From positions 1 to 55,500 of the forward strand of contig NZ_CAMJRK010000001.1 in the NCBI RefSeq assembly GCF_946222815.1: a stretch of DNA of 55,500 nucleotides, read 5' to 3'. Source of the stretch: an uncultured Leuconostoc sp. Lineage in GTDB: Bacteria > Bacillota > Bacilli > Lactobacillales > Lactobacillaceae. Position numbers and translations under genes: made by a program. Under the pieces are notes generated by a model. The model did no database searches. It was not told the DNA's origin and saw only the letters and a program-made list of their open reading frames with translations. How positions within the stretch are numbered: the stretch's first letter is position 1; each line of letters begins with the position of its first letter. This document shows, one piece after another, positions 9,502 through 17,348 of the stretch.

Positions 9502-9743
9502 AAAAAACACCTAACAAATTATTGTTAGGTGTTAGTTTGGCATGCAGGATTCGCTCCTGCGGGCGACTACTAGTTGTCACACTAATAGTAAAGTCGCGTC
9601 ACTGCAGTGCAAGCACTGTTAGTCATAGTGAGAAAAGGGGGTTCCACAACCACCATTAACACCTGCGTCTATACGAGACTTGTGATTTAACACGGCAGGC
9701 CGCGTTCGGCGCTAATTTTTCAAGCGCTTCGACTCATCGCATG
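9502..9743 (-). ncRNA. Unassigned structured RNA of about 240 nt upstream of comEA
   Basis: A non-coding transcription unit with a textbook promoter (TTGACT, 17 nt, TATACT; plus-strand positions 9777 down to 9749) and a 12-bp terminator hairpin with T-run (9502-9534). Between them the minus strand forms a chain of hairpins: GCGCU/AGCGC, AACGCGG/CCGUGUU, GUCU/AGAC, GGUU/AACC, CAGUG/CACUG, GCGACU/AGUCGC with an inner UACUA/UAGUA, and GCAGG/CCUGC. No open reading frame of note is present. I could not match it to tmRNA, RNase P RNA, SRP RNA or a known riboswitch; a divergent 6S-type RNA is not excluded. It may act in trans or as an attenuated leader of comEA-comEC. Confidence 0.7.
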
Positions 9744-9748
9744 TATTT

Positions 9749-9777
9749 AGTATACCAAATTTCTAAGTAATAGTCAA
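9749..9777 (-). promoter_or_regulatory. Promoter of the structured RNA
   Basis: On the minus strand, TTGACT (9777-9772), a 17-nt spacer and TATACT (9754-9749). This is one of the strongest promoter matches in the window and implies an abundant transcript. Confidence 0.8.
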
Positions 9778-9828
9778 AACTAACTTCATCGTTTAAAATA
9801 TCATACCACTCATCCGTGTCTGATAACC

Positions 9829-9837
9829 TGTTATAAT
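9829..9837 (+). promoter_or_regulatory. Extended -10 promoter of the 85-residue gene, implying a leaderless mRNA
   Basis: TGTTATAAT (9829-9837) is an extended -10 element that ends 6 nt before the ATG at 9844. Transcription would start at or next to the start codon, and there is no Shine-Dalgarno. Confidence 0.55.
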
Positions 9838-9843
9838 AGACAT

Positions 9844-10101
9844 ATGATAAAATTAACAAAGCTAGAAAAACATGATATTAGCCGAATGGCTAATCCTAAA
9901 TACTCTGATTTTGCTGACATTTATGTCCCAGATGCCAACGCCGCTTCTAAACAAATGATGGCAAAATACGTCATTGAAACCTATGATTTAGGTGAACTTT
10001 ATGGTGTCAAATCAACTGTATCACATCACATATTAGACTTTACTTATTTGAATGGTGAACAGCAATCACGGATTACTGGTAAAATTGAATACGATGCATA
10101 A
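9844..10101 (+). CDS. Hypothetical protein, 85 residues
   Basis: I do not recognise this family. The product is soluble, mildly acidic, with no signal peptide, membrane segment or cysteine. It shows an N-terminal KLTKLEKHDISRMANP stretch and a C-terminal half rich in beta-forming residues (GVKSTVSHHILDFTYL). It is isolated: divergent from the RNA at 9502-9743 and convergent with the next gene across a shared terminator. The extended -10 box so close to the ATG, with no ribosome binding site, suggests leaderless translation. Codon use and the matching terminator argue that it is a real gene. Confidence 0.65.
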   Translation: MIKLTKLEKHDISRMANPKYSDFADIYVPDANAASKQMMAKYVIETYDLGELYGVKSTVSHHILDFTYLNGEQQSRITGKIEYDA

Positions 10102-10134
10102 AACAAGCGATAATCTTAATTATCGCTTGTTTTA
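10101..10134. terminator. Bidirectional terminator
   Basis: AAACAAGCGATAA / TTATCGCTTGTTT hairpin with a 6-nt loop and A/T runs on both sides. It overlaps the last codons of the minus-strand gene that ends at 10116. Confidence 0.85.
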
Positions 10135-10613
10135 TTGTTTGGCTCGTCATTTTCTTCAATTTTATTTTGGGCAACCACAATATTGGCTAGTTGTTCATCA
10201 AACCACTGCGACATTTTTAGTTTAACACTATCAGCATCATCTAAGTATGCCGCAACTGAACTTGCCAATGAAATTTTTAAATTTGATTGACTCACATCAA
10301 TATTTTCAATAATCATATATATATTAACTTGATTATCCTCTTTTTCCGGCCAAATCAATTTTTTTAATTGATTTGTGTAACGCAATGGCAAGTTAACAAT
10401 ATTAGTTTCTAAAGTTAGCGTTGTGCCACCTTCAGTTATGCCACCATTAATTTCACCGTCAATATGTATAAAATTGTCATCATGAATATGCTTGTCTAAC
10501 ATCGTAAAAAGATTATCCAAAGCAATATGATCACTATCTAAAATATTCTCTTTATAAGAGTAAATGGTATCTTCCGAAATGTTTTCTAATGCCTTTTCAC
10601 CTGTAATTTGCAT
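10116..10613 (-). CDS. Hypothetical protein, 165 residues
   Basis: Not recognised. An acidic soluble protein with no membrane segment and a Asn/Asp/Glu-rich C-terminus (NKIEENDEPNNKTSDN). The middle contains alternating beta-like strands (FIHIDGEINGGITEGGTTLTLETNI). An AAGGATGAGGCT ribosome binding site precedes the ATG, which supports expression. It lies downstream of glmU on the same strand but is separated from it by the palindromic element at 10719-10830, so it is probably transcribed separately. Confidence 0.65.
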   Translation of the reverse strand: MQITGEKALENISEDTIYSYKENILDSDHIALDNLFTMLDKHIHDDNFIHIDGEINGGITEGGTTLTLETNIVNLPLRYTNQLKKLIWPEKEDNQVNIYMIIENIDVSQSNLKISLASSVAAYLDDADSVKLKMSQWFDEQLANIVVAQNKIEENDEPNNKTSDN

Positions 10614-10718
10614 AGCCTCATCCTTTTAAATTATGTCAATATTAGTTTACCATAGAATAATTATTGAATAAGGTGACAAACAACCATTCAATTGGCATGA
10701 TTATTAAGTTATCATACG

Positions 10719-10830
10719 AAAAAAGCACTATATTATGTTCAGATGACATAAGAAAACCCAATAATTTCTGAACAGATTTTTATTCTGTCCAAGTTATCGG
10801 GTTCACTTCAATACAGTATGGGTGCTTCTT
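10719..10830 (-). repeat. Nested palindromic element, possibly derived from IS3/IS150-type ends; probable glmU terminator
   Basis: An inner imperfect inverted repeat (10755-10775 against 10785-10803: AACCCAATAA...GAACAG and CTGTCCAAGTTATCGGGTT) lies inside an outer stem AAGCAC (10723-10728) / GTGCTT (10822-10827). On the minus strand the outer stem ends with a run of six T, so it can terminate glmU. The inner arms, with TGAAGTGAACCC and CTTGGACAG reading inward on minus, resemble from memory the terminal repeats of IS150-group elements of lactic acid bacteria. No transposase is present, so a MITE-like remnant is an inference. Confidence 0.45.
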
Positions 10831-10854
10831 ATTTTTAAAAATTATAGTTGCATA

Positions 10855-12228
10855 TTACTTATGTGGCATATGATCCCAAAAATTTTCTTTGTTAATTTGT
10901 CGCGCTCTAGCAATTGCCATAGCATGACCCGGTACATTATTTGTAATTGTTGATCCTGCTGCTGTGATTGCTTCACTAGCAATATTTACCGGCGCAACAA
11001 TTTTTGTATTTGAACCAATAAACGAACGATCACCAACTGTTGTATTGAATTTATTGACACCATCATAATTAACAAAAATTGTACCCGCGCCAATATTAAC
11101 ATCCGCGCCAATAGTTGCATTTCCGATATATGTCAAATGACCTGCCTTCGTGTTAGCAGCTATTGTTGCTTTCTTCACCTCAACAAAGTTACCAATGTGT
11201 ACGTTATCGCCAAGATCTGCTTGTGGCCGCAAATGTGCATAGGGCCCAACAGTTACACCATTAGCTAACTGCGCACTTTCTAGGTGTGATGAGCTAATCA
11301 CGTTATCATCACCAATGATACTATCAGAAATGCGTGATCCTTGAGTTATCACGTTATTTTTGCCAATCACTGTTTGTCCCAAAATGGTAACGCCACTTTC
11401 AATCAATGTGTCTTGGCCAATAACTACTGTGCCATCAATAAACGTACTAGCTGGATCCACCAATTCAACGCCCGAAATCATCAATTGCTGATTAATACGT
11501 TCATGCATGACACGATTTGCGACAGACAAAGCCACACGATCATTGACACCCTGTGATTCGGTGAAATTGTGTAAAGTGTATGCACCAATTTGATGACCAG
11601 CTTGACGCAAAATATCTAACGTATCTGGCAAATAATATTCACCTTGCGCATTGTTGTTTTTCACCTGTGATAATGACTTAAATAACAATTGATTATCAAA
11701 AATATACACACCTGTATTCACTTCTCGAATACGACGCTCTGTTATACTCGCATCTTTTTGTTCTACTATTTTGATCACAGTATCATCATCTGCACGCACG
11801 ATTCGACCGTAACCAGTTGGATCATCAGCAATAGCAGTCAAGACAGTTACTGCATTGTTAGACCTATTATGCTCGTCAATAAATTCTGACAGCGTTTCGG
11901 AACGAAACATTGGCGTATCACCTGACATAATAAGTGTCACACCCTGGCTTGACTCAAGTTGTGATTGTGCTTGCTGAACAGCATGACCAGTGCCGAGTTG
12001 TTCAGACTGTAAAACAAAATCACTACGTTTTCCAACATGTGCCTGAACACTTTCAGCACCAACACCAATGACTGTAATTGGTTTGTTTTTTGAGAGTGGT
12101 TCAACTGCATCCAAAACCCAATCAATCATCATTTGACCAGCAACATTATGTAATACTTTTGGCGCACTTGACTTCATACGCGATCCATTACCAGCTGCCA
12201 ATACTAAGACGTTTACTTCATCAATCAT
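10855..12228 (-). CDS. glmU: Bifunctional GlcNAc-1-P uridyltransferase / GlcN-1-P acetyltransferase
   Basis: A 457-residue enzyme that makes UDP-GlcNAc, the precursor of peptidoglycan and wall polymers. The N-terminal nucleotidyltransferase domain (1 to about 230) shows LVLAAGNGSRMKSSAPKVL, QLGTGHAV and MSGDTPMF. The C-terminal left-handed beta-helix (about 250-457) is built from hexapeptide repeats such as IGDDNVI and VGPYAHLRP and ends with HLTYIGNATIG and GAGTIFVNYDG of the acetyltransferase site. Length is standard. It follows purR by 6 nt, the purR-glmU order seen in many Firmicutes. Confidence 0.98.
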   Translation of the reverse strand: MIDEVNVLVLAAGNGSRMKSSAPKVLHNVAGQMMIDWVLDAVEPLSKNKPITVIGVGAESVQAHVGKRSDFVLQSEQLGTGHAVQQAQSQLESSQGVTLIMSGDTPMFRSETLSEFIDEHNRSNNAVTVLTAIADDPTGYGRIVRADDDTVIKIVEQKDASITERRIREVNTGVYIFDNQLLFKSLSQVKNNNAQGEYYLPDTLDILRQAGHQIGAYTLHNFTESQGVNDRVALSVANRVMHERINQQLMISGVELVDPASTFIDGTVVIGQDTLIESGVTILGQTVIGKNNVITQGSRISDSIIGDDNVISSSHLESAQLANGVTVGPYAHLRPQADLGDNVHIGNFVEVKKATIAANTKAGHLTYIGNATIGADVNIGAGTIFVNYDGVNKFNTTVGDRSFIGSNTKIVAPVNIASEAITAAGSTITNNVPGHAMAIARARQINKENFWDHMPHK

Positions 12229-12234
12229 AATTGA

Positions 12235-13068
12235 CTATGCCTCGCGTTTATAAATTTCTTTTGCGTAATTACCAGCAGTGACTATAATTGGATCACCGTT
12301 TTTAAGATTTGTATCAACATGTAGCAAAGACGTAAAGCGATCAAGAAGACGTGTTGCTGATCTACCTTCAGCAAACACAGCTGTACCAACAACTGTCCCA
12401 TCAAATTCACTAACCAGTGTCTGCATACCTTGAATGGTCCCGCCAGCTTTCATAAAATCATCAACGATTAAGACACGAGATCCTGTACGTAACGAACGAC
12501 GAGATAATTCCATTTTTTCAACACGTTTTGAAGATCCTGTTAAATAGTTCACAGAGACTGTTGGTCCCTCTGTTACTTTAGCATCATCACGCACAATCAC
12601 AAAAGGAACATTTAATTGCTCGGCAACTGCTTGTGCTAGTGGCACACCTTTAGTAGCTGCCGTCATAACTGCATCAATGTTGTCACGTAAATACTGTGTG
12701 GCAATCAATCGACCCACTTGACGTAAAATATCTGGGCGACCTAACAAATCTGACAAATAAACATATCCGCCCGGTAAGACACGTGTTTCATCGTTGACAT
12801 ATTGACGTATTTCTTCAATAAAGCTTTTTGCTTCGTCCTCAGCCATAAATGGTATAAAACGTGCGCCACCCGCAGCGCCAGGGACAGTTTCTAGTAAACC
12901 TGTGCCGCGCTCTTGAAATGTTCTTTTTAAAATGGATAAATCCTCTGAAATAGAAGACTTGGCAGAATCATACCGTTTAGCAAAATAGGACAAAGAAATG
13001 AGTGTACGAGGGCGCTCAAGCATGTAGCGCGCCATATCAACAAGGCGATCCGAACGACGTGTTTTCAT
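12235..13068 (-). CDS. purR: Pur operon repressor PurR
   Basis: PurR controls purine genes and senses PRPP. The N-terminal winged helix (MKTRRSDRLVDMARYMLE... SAKSSISEDLSILKR) is followed by a phosphoribosyltransferase-fold domain with GAAGGARFIP and the PRPP loop RVLIVDDFMKAGGT (near residue 200 of this form). The ATG at 13068 matches the B. subtilis N-terminus but has no Shine-Dalgarno. An in-frame TTG at 13092 and, in another frame, a GTG 5 nt after AAGGAG are upstream (see the uORF entry), so initiation is unusual. Confidence 0.93.
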   Translation of the reverse strand: MKTRRSDRLVDMARYMLERPRTLISLSYFAKRYDSAKSSISEDLSILKRTFQERGTGLLETVPGAAGGARFIPFMAEDEAKSFIEEIRQYVNDETRVLPGGYVYLSDLLGRPDILRQVGRLIATQYLRDNIDAVMTAATKGVPLAQAVAEQLNVPFVIVRDDAKVTEGPTVSVNYLTGSSKRVEKMELSRRSLRTGSRVLIVDDFMKAGGTIQGMQTLVSEFDGTVVGTAVFAEGRSATRLLDRFTSLLHVDTNLKNGDPIIVTAGNYAKEIYKREA

Positions 13069-13100
13069 GATGTATAAACGTGCGATAAACAAATCAGCAC
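13065..13100 (-). CDS. Possible 11-codon upstream ORF coupled to purR
   Basis: AAGGAG (13111-13106 on minus) is followed after 5 nt by GTG and a short frame reading VLICLSHVYTS, whose TGA stop overlaps the purR ATG as ATGA. The spacing is ideal for GTG and too long (13 nt) for the TTG that is in frame with purR. This is the geometry of translational coupling, but no conservation data support it here. Confidence 0.4.
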   Translation of the reverse strand: MLICLSHVYTS

Positions 13101-13169
13101 GTATTCTCCTTTATAAATATTAATATTTAATATTAATTATAACATTTTTAAAACAGTAACGTTCGGTAT

Positions 13170-13982
13170 TTAAGCATTTTTTTGAAACTGCCAAACAGAG
13201 ACTAAATAAATTAAAACTTCAATTATTGCAATAAAAAAACTTGCTGGTAAATTTGTTAGATAGGCCAGTGCTAAGCCAGACCAAGTCCCAAATAAAGCAA
13301 ATATGACAGCTAGACCCATTAATCTTGTCGTAACTGTTACATAGTATTTAGCACTTGCAGCAGGTAAAGTCACCAATACAAAAATTAATAATGAGCCAAC
13401 CAGTTGCGAAGCAATACTAACAGACAAAGCAATCATAACCAAAAAAATATAGCGTACTGCTTTTTGCTGTCTATTTTGTAAAAAAATGCCAGCTTCATCA
13501 AATGACAACTGTCGCAATGAACGATAATTGATTAGCAACGTCACAATAACAAAAATTGCTAACACGATTAGCAATAACAAATTTTCTCGACTAATTCCTA
13601 ACACGGATCCAAATAAAATGCCAGTAGCTGCTGTCGTACTTGTATGTCCAAGTGCTAAAAATAAAATTCCTAATCCGATGGCCAATGCCGAGATTGCGCT
13701 AGTGACATTATCCCGTTTTGTATAACTGGATTCTAGTGCTCCAATCGCTAATGAAGCCCCGCTTGTTGCAACCATCATACCAAGTAATGCAGGCCAACCA
13801 GCAAATAAACCAAAAGCCGCACCAGCAAATCCAATCTCACTTAAAGTATGTGTTAAGAAAGTATAATTACGTGCGACCGCAAATGTGCCGACAATTCCCG
13901 CAACAATACTGACAATCGTTCCTGCCATAAAAGCATTTTGCATAAAGTCATAACTAAACATGATGTACCTCATCTTCTGCAT
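13170..13982 (-). CDS. ABC transporter permease, ZnuB/MntB (ABC-3) family
   Basis: A 270-residue permease with about eight membrane helices, of the ABC-3 family that imports zinc or manganese. Family marks are FLTHTLSEIGFAGAAFGL near residue 42, LGISRENLLLLIVLAI in the middle and LVGSLLIFVLVTLPAASA near 195. The start overlaps the end of the ATPase gene by 29 nt, so it is the last gene of a tightly coupled three-gene operon. The metal cannot be assigned, and the partner binding protein is aberrant. Confidence 0.9.
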   Translation of the reverse strand: MQKMRYIMFSYDFMQNAFMAGTIVSIVAGIVGTFAVARNYTFLTHTLSEIGFAGAAFGLFAGWPALLGMMVATSGASLAIGALESSYTKRDNVTSAISALAIGLGILFLALGHTSTTAATGILFGSVLGISRENLLLLIVLAIFVIVTLLINYRSLRQLSFDEAGIFLQNRQQKAVRYIFLVMIALSVSIASQLVGSLLIFVLVTLPAASAKYYVTVTTRLMGLAVIFALFGTWSGLALAYLTNLPASFFIAIIEVLIYLVSVWQFQKNA

Positions 13983-14658
13983 GAATATGCGTCATTTGCG
14001 TTGTTAGAGACTGTAATTCAGCCATTTCCCCTTGAGTCACCTGACCATTTTCAAAAAATAAGTAGCCATCGGCAAACTGGGTCACTAATTCTAATTCATG
14101 TGTGATAAATAAAACGGTTAAATGCTGTGTTTCTTGTAACCGCTTAACAGTCTGTAATAATGTCACTTTATGCTCATGGTCTAAGCTTGATGTAGATTCA
14201 TCTAATATTAACAAATCAGGTTGCTGCACTAACGCTTGCGCGACAAATGCACGTTGCTTTTGTCCACCAGATGCTAATCCTAAACGTTTGTCGCTCATAT
14301 CTGCTAAATCCATTAATTTTAGTGCTGATCTTACCGCTGATTTTTCACGTTTATTCAGCCACAACCGCCACCCTTTATTATAATTTAAGGCCACAAATTC
14401 AGCTATGTTTAAAGGGAAGTCACGTGTGATATCACGAAATTGTGGTACAAAGCCAACACGATTTGTATTTAATTTTAATTCACCTTCAATTTGCTGATTT
14501 TGCCCAATCAGTGCTTTGACAAAACTTGTTTTCCCAGCACCATTCTCACCTAATAACGCAAAAAATCTCCCCGCTGGTATATCAATATTAGCGTGAGCTA
14601 GTATGCTTTTTTCACCATAGTGAATGCCAAAGTCCTTTGTTTGTATGATGCCCATCAT
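13954..14658 (-). CDS. ABC transporter ATP-binding protein, ZnuC/MntA type
   Basis: A 234-residue ATPase driving the adjoining ABC-3 permease. Walker A is GENGAGKTSF (about 38-47), the signature is LASGGQKQRAF (about 128-138), Walker B is LLILDESTSSLD (about 150-161), and the H-loop is ITHE. The end of the upstream binding-protein gene overlaps its start by 4 nt. All catalytic motifs are intact, so the transporter should hydrolyse ATP even though the substrate-binding component has changed. Confidence 0.92.
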   Translation of the reverse strand: MMGIIQTKDFGIHYGEKSILAHANIDIPAGRFFALLGENGAGKTSFVKALIGQNQQIEGELKLNTNRVGFVPQFRDITRDFPLNIAEFVALNYNKGWRLWLNKREKSAVRSALKLMDLADMSDKRLGLASGGQKQRAFVAQALVQQPDLLILDESTSSLDHEHKVTLLQTVKRLQETQHLTVLFITHELELVTQFADGYLFFENGQVTQGEMAELQSLTTQMTHIHAEDEVHHV

Positions 14659-15509
14659 TTACCACTTTCTACTGGTTTAAAAACTGCCTGCAACTGTTCA
14701 ACAAGCGTCAACTGCCATTGCCATACTTTTTGATTTGATGGTAGCACCTGATTAAAGGTAATTACTGGTATGTTCGCATTTTTTGCTAACGTCACCAAAT
14801 GTCGATCTCGATCAGATTGATCCTGACTTGCAGTCAATACAAAGCGAATTTTTTTGTCACCTATTCGCTCGGCTATTTCATCAAATTCTTCATTTGAAAT
14901 AGATTCAATATGCGCTATATCTGAAGTATAGTTTAGCTGTGTCATGAAAACCTGTTGCGCGTTATTTGTTGCAATATAATGCACATTTTTTTCTTGTTTT
15001 AAAGCTTGAATGCCATCAGATAGTGCTTGATTTTGATCTGTTAATTTCTGACTATTGCTTATATAATTATTGCGATTTCCAGGGTCTAAATCGCTTAGCA
15101 AGTCAGACAATCGTGAAATTGTTTTCAAAATAATTTCTGGACTTAACCAATAATTGGCATAAGTTTGATTTTTAACTACATCACTGGCTACTAACAATTT
15201 AGAATGTAACTTTAAATTACGACGTTGCGTTAATAACTGGCTTTGGTGGCTGTCGGTAACGAGTACTTCTGCGTTTTTAAAAATTGTTTTTTCATTATTT
15301 TGTGTTAAATTACCTGAAAATAATGATACATGCCCGTTTTTAGTCACTACCGCTTGTGCTATTTGTTGATAAGCAACATTATCTGTCACGATTTGAACAG
15401 GCACATGATCTGACGGACGCGATGTAACTGTCATTTTCATGCCAATTAAAAAAATGCCAATTGGTATCAGAGAAATCGTTAAAATAGCATAAAACACTTG
15501 TTTTTTCAT
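14655..15509 (-). CDS. ZnuA-like (cluster A-I) substrate-binding protein lacking the usual His ligands
   Basis: A 284-residue exported protein with one N-terminal hydrophobic segment (5-23) and no lipobox cysteine. The long central helix and flanking motifs (YWLSPEIILKTISRLSDLL, DPGNRNNY) identify the metal-binding SBP family. By eye, the histidines expected at the first loop, at HxWLDP and at the HDAF-like motif are asparagines here (N67, N119 and N182). It heads the operon with the ATPase and permease. It may bind a metal by other residues or a different ligand; loss of function is also possible. Confidence 0.75.
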   Translation of the reverse strand: MKKQVFYAILTISLIPIGIFLIGMKMTVTSRPSDHVPVQIVTDNVAYQQIAQAVVTKNGHVSLFSGNLTQNNEKTIFKNAEVLVTDSHQSQLLTQRRNLKLHSKLLVASDVVKNQTYANYWLSPEIILKTISRLSDLLSDLDPGNRNNYISNSQKLTDQNQALSDGIQALKQEKNVHYIATNNAQQVFMTQLNYTSDIAHIESISNEEFDEIAERIGDKKIRFVLTASQDQSDRDRHLVTLAKNANIPVITFNQVLPSNQKVWQWQLTLVEQLQAVFKPVESGK

Positions 15510-15532
15510 AATTTAAATTATCTCACAACTAC

Positions 15533-15556
15533 AAAAAAAGCCCAATAGGGCATTTT
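15533..15556 (-). terminator. Terminator of veg
   Basis: On minus, GCCC-TATT-GGGC followed by seven T, 3 nt after the veg stop codon. Confidence 0.85.
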
Positions 15557-15558
15557 AG

Positions 15559-15792
15559 TTATTCAGCAAAAGTAATATCAATATTATTCGTTAAAATGTC
15601 GGTATAACTGTATGATGCACGTTCAAACTTAGCTTCCTCATCTAGTTCAACAACAAACAAAGAAGGAAATGTTGACCGCAATACACCAGTTCGCTCTGTA
15701 ATCTTTTTGCGACCAGCTTGTGCAACCACTGTAACGGCTTCGCCAACATGGGCGTCGAGTTTAATCTTAATGTCTTGCAAACTACTTGGCAT
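15559..15792 (-). CDS. veg: Veg family protein
   Basis: A 77-residue protein of the Veg family, highly expressed in Bacillus and linked there to biofilm stimulation; the molecular role is not settled. Recognised from MPSSLQDIKIKLDAHVGE, the AGRKKITERTGVL core and YPSVF-like TFPSLFVVELD. I place the start at 15792 because AAAGGTGG precedes it at the right distance; a longer in-frame extension would include that site. veg follows rsmA, the conserved order tatD-rnmV-rsmA-veg. Confidence 0.92.
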   Translation of the reverse strand: MPSSLQDIKIKLDAHVGEAVTVVAQAGRKKITERTGVLRSTFPSLFVVELDEEAKFERASYSYTDILTNNIDITFAE

Positions 15793-15895
15793 TTTTATAC
15801 CACCTTTCGTGAAAAACTTATTTAAGTATAACACAAATAAGCTTCAATTACAAATCAGGCTGTATAATCAGACCAAATCATGAAAAAATATACAG

Positions 15896-16783
15896 TTACT
15901 GCGTTAACTTTTGCTCACGTAAAGCCAGATATAATGTTGTCAGTTGTGTTAAATCTAAGCGCTCTGCACGTATAGAAGGATCAATATCTGCTTGCTTGAG
16001 CGCTGCTGTTATTTTTTCCTTAACATCTATATCTTTACCATACGTTTGCAACATGTTATTCCAAAGACTTTTGCGTCGGTGTGAAAAACTACCTTTAATA
16101 ACACCGAACAATCGCTCTGGTTGGTCAACCACAATTTGAGGAACTAACGGTGTCAGTTTGACTACCGCTGATTCAACCTTAGGCGCTGGATTAAACGCTG
16201 TTGCCGGTACTTCTATGGCTAACTGAGCATTTGCAAAATATTGAATCGTTAGCGTTAAGACACCATAAGCTTTTGTGCCAACATTAGCATTCAAACGATC
16301 AGCGACTTCACGTTGCATCATGACCACAATATTATCCCAAGTAATGTTAGTGCGCAGTAACTGCATCAAAATTGGTGTCGTTATGTAGTAAGGTAAGTTG
16401 GCCACTACTTTGACATGAGCATTGTCACCAAATTCTTCGGCAATAATTTGAGGCAAGTTCATCTCTAAAATGTCACCGGCAATGACCTTAACATTATCAT
16501 AATCTTGTAATGTTTCCCCTAACACGTTGACCATCTGTGTATCGATTTCAAAGGCTAGGACCTTTTTTGCTTCACGCGCTATTTGTTCTGTTAAAGAACC
16601 AATACCTGGCCCAATTTCGATAACATAATCTTCATTTGTAATATTTGCAGTATCCACAATACCGTGTAACACATCTAAATCAGTTAAAAAATTTTGTCCA
16701 AATTTTTTCTTAGCATGTAACCCATATGCGTTTAAAATCGCTTGTGTTCGCGTTGGATCTGCAATATCTATTTTCTCTACCAT
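15896..16783 (-). CDS. rsmA: 16S rRNA (adenine(1518)-N6/adenine(1519)-N6)-dimethyltransferase
   Basis: A 295-residue KsgA/RsmA enzyme that dimethylates two adjacent adenosines in helix 45 of 16S rRNA as a late step in 30S assembly. Visible motifs are KKFGQNFLTD (26-35), the SAM-binding EIGPGIGSLT (56-65), the catalytic NLPYYITTPI (near 129) and PAPKVESAVV (near 199). It starts 5 nt after rnmV and is part of the tatD-rnmV-rsmA operon. Confidence 0.97.
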   Translation of the reverse strand: MVEKIDIADPTRTQAILNAYGLHAKKKFGQNFLTDLDVLHGIVDTANITNEDYVIEIGPGIGSLTEQIAREAKKVLAFEIDTQMVNVLGETLQDYDNVKVIAGDILEMNLPQIIAEEFGDNAHVKVVANLPYYITTPILMQLLRTNITWDNIVVMMQREVADRLNANVGTKAYGVLTLTIQYFANAQLAIEVPATAFNPAPKVESAVVKLTPLVPQIVVDQPERLFGVIKGSFSHRRKSLWNNMLQTYGKDIDVKEKITAALKQADIDPSIRAERLDLTQLTTLYLALREQKLTQ

Positions 16784-16787
16784 TTAG

Positions 16788-17348
16788 TCATTTACCTTTC
16801 AATACTGTCAAAATTTGTGCCTGTGTGATCCCGAATTGTTGCACACGCTTTAACAGCTGCTTGCCATTTGTATAACCAATATGCAATGATTCACCGACTA
16901 TTTCACGCCGCTTTCGAGCATTTTGACCATTTAATAAACCATTTTTTAATAAAAATTGTTGATCTATATCCGTCACTATATCAATTTTAGGTGTCATAAC
17001 CGCTGCTAATGATTGTCGTAATATACTGGGTTCCGCATGCTCCACACCAAGCGATTTATGCCAATTATCTTTCTGCGGGCGGCCTTCGCTTTGCGTAATA
17101 TATGCCTGCTTGGCTGAAGGTACAGCTGTTGTCATAATTTGACGAATCCGTTGACCATTAAAATCAGGATCCGTTAAAATAATAATGCCTCGTGTTTTGG
17201 CTGCATGTTGCGCACGCCTGATAGCATCATTATTAACAGCACTACCACCCGTTTCAATTGTGTCAGCAATCACTGCACGCGCTAAATTTTGTGTATCAGA
17301 TTTACCTTCAACAACAATCATTTCATTAATTTGTGGACGTTCAGTCAT
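16788..17348 (-). CDS. rnmV: Ribonuclease M5
   Basis: A 186-residue Toprim-domain endonuclease that matures 5S rRNA. The Toprim residues show as EMIVVEGKSD (MIVVEGKSDT at 11-20) and ILTDPDFNGQRIR (about 56-68); the C-terminal part has GLLNGQNARKRREIVGESLHIGYTNGKQLLKR. It overlaps the end of tatD by 8 nt, which indicates coupling, and is followed immediately by rsmA, the usual arrangement in Firmicutes. Confidence 0.96.
   Translation of the reverse strand: MTERPQINEMIVVEGKSDTQNLARAVIADTIETGGSAVNNDAIRRAQHAAKTRGIIILTDPDFNGQRIRQIMTTAVPSAKQAYITQSEGRPQKDNWHKSLGVEHAEPSILRQSLAAVMTPKIDIVTDIDQQFLLKNGLLNGQNARKRREIVGESLHIGYTNGKQLLKRVQQFGITQAQILTVLKGK

Noticed and set aside
9502..9743. tmRNA (ssrA) as the identity of the structured RNA
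   Set aside because: No tag-peptide frame ending in a typical AA-stop, no tRNA-like acceptor with CCA, and the length is too short. RNase P and SRP RNA core motifs are also missing.
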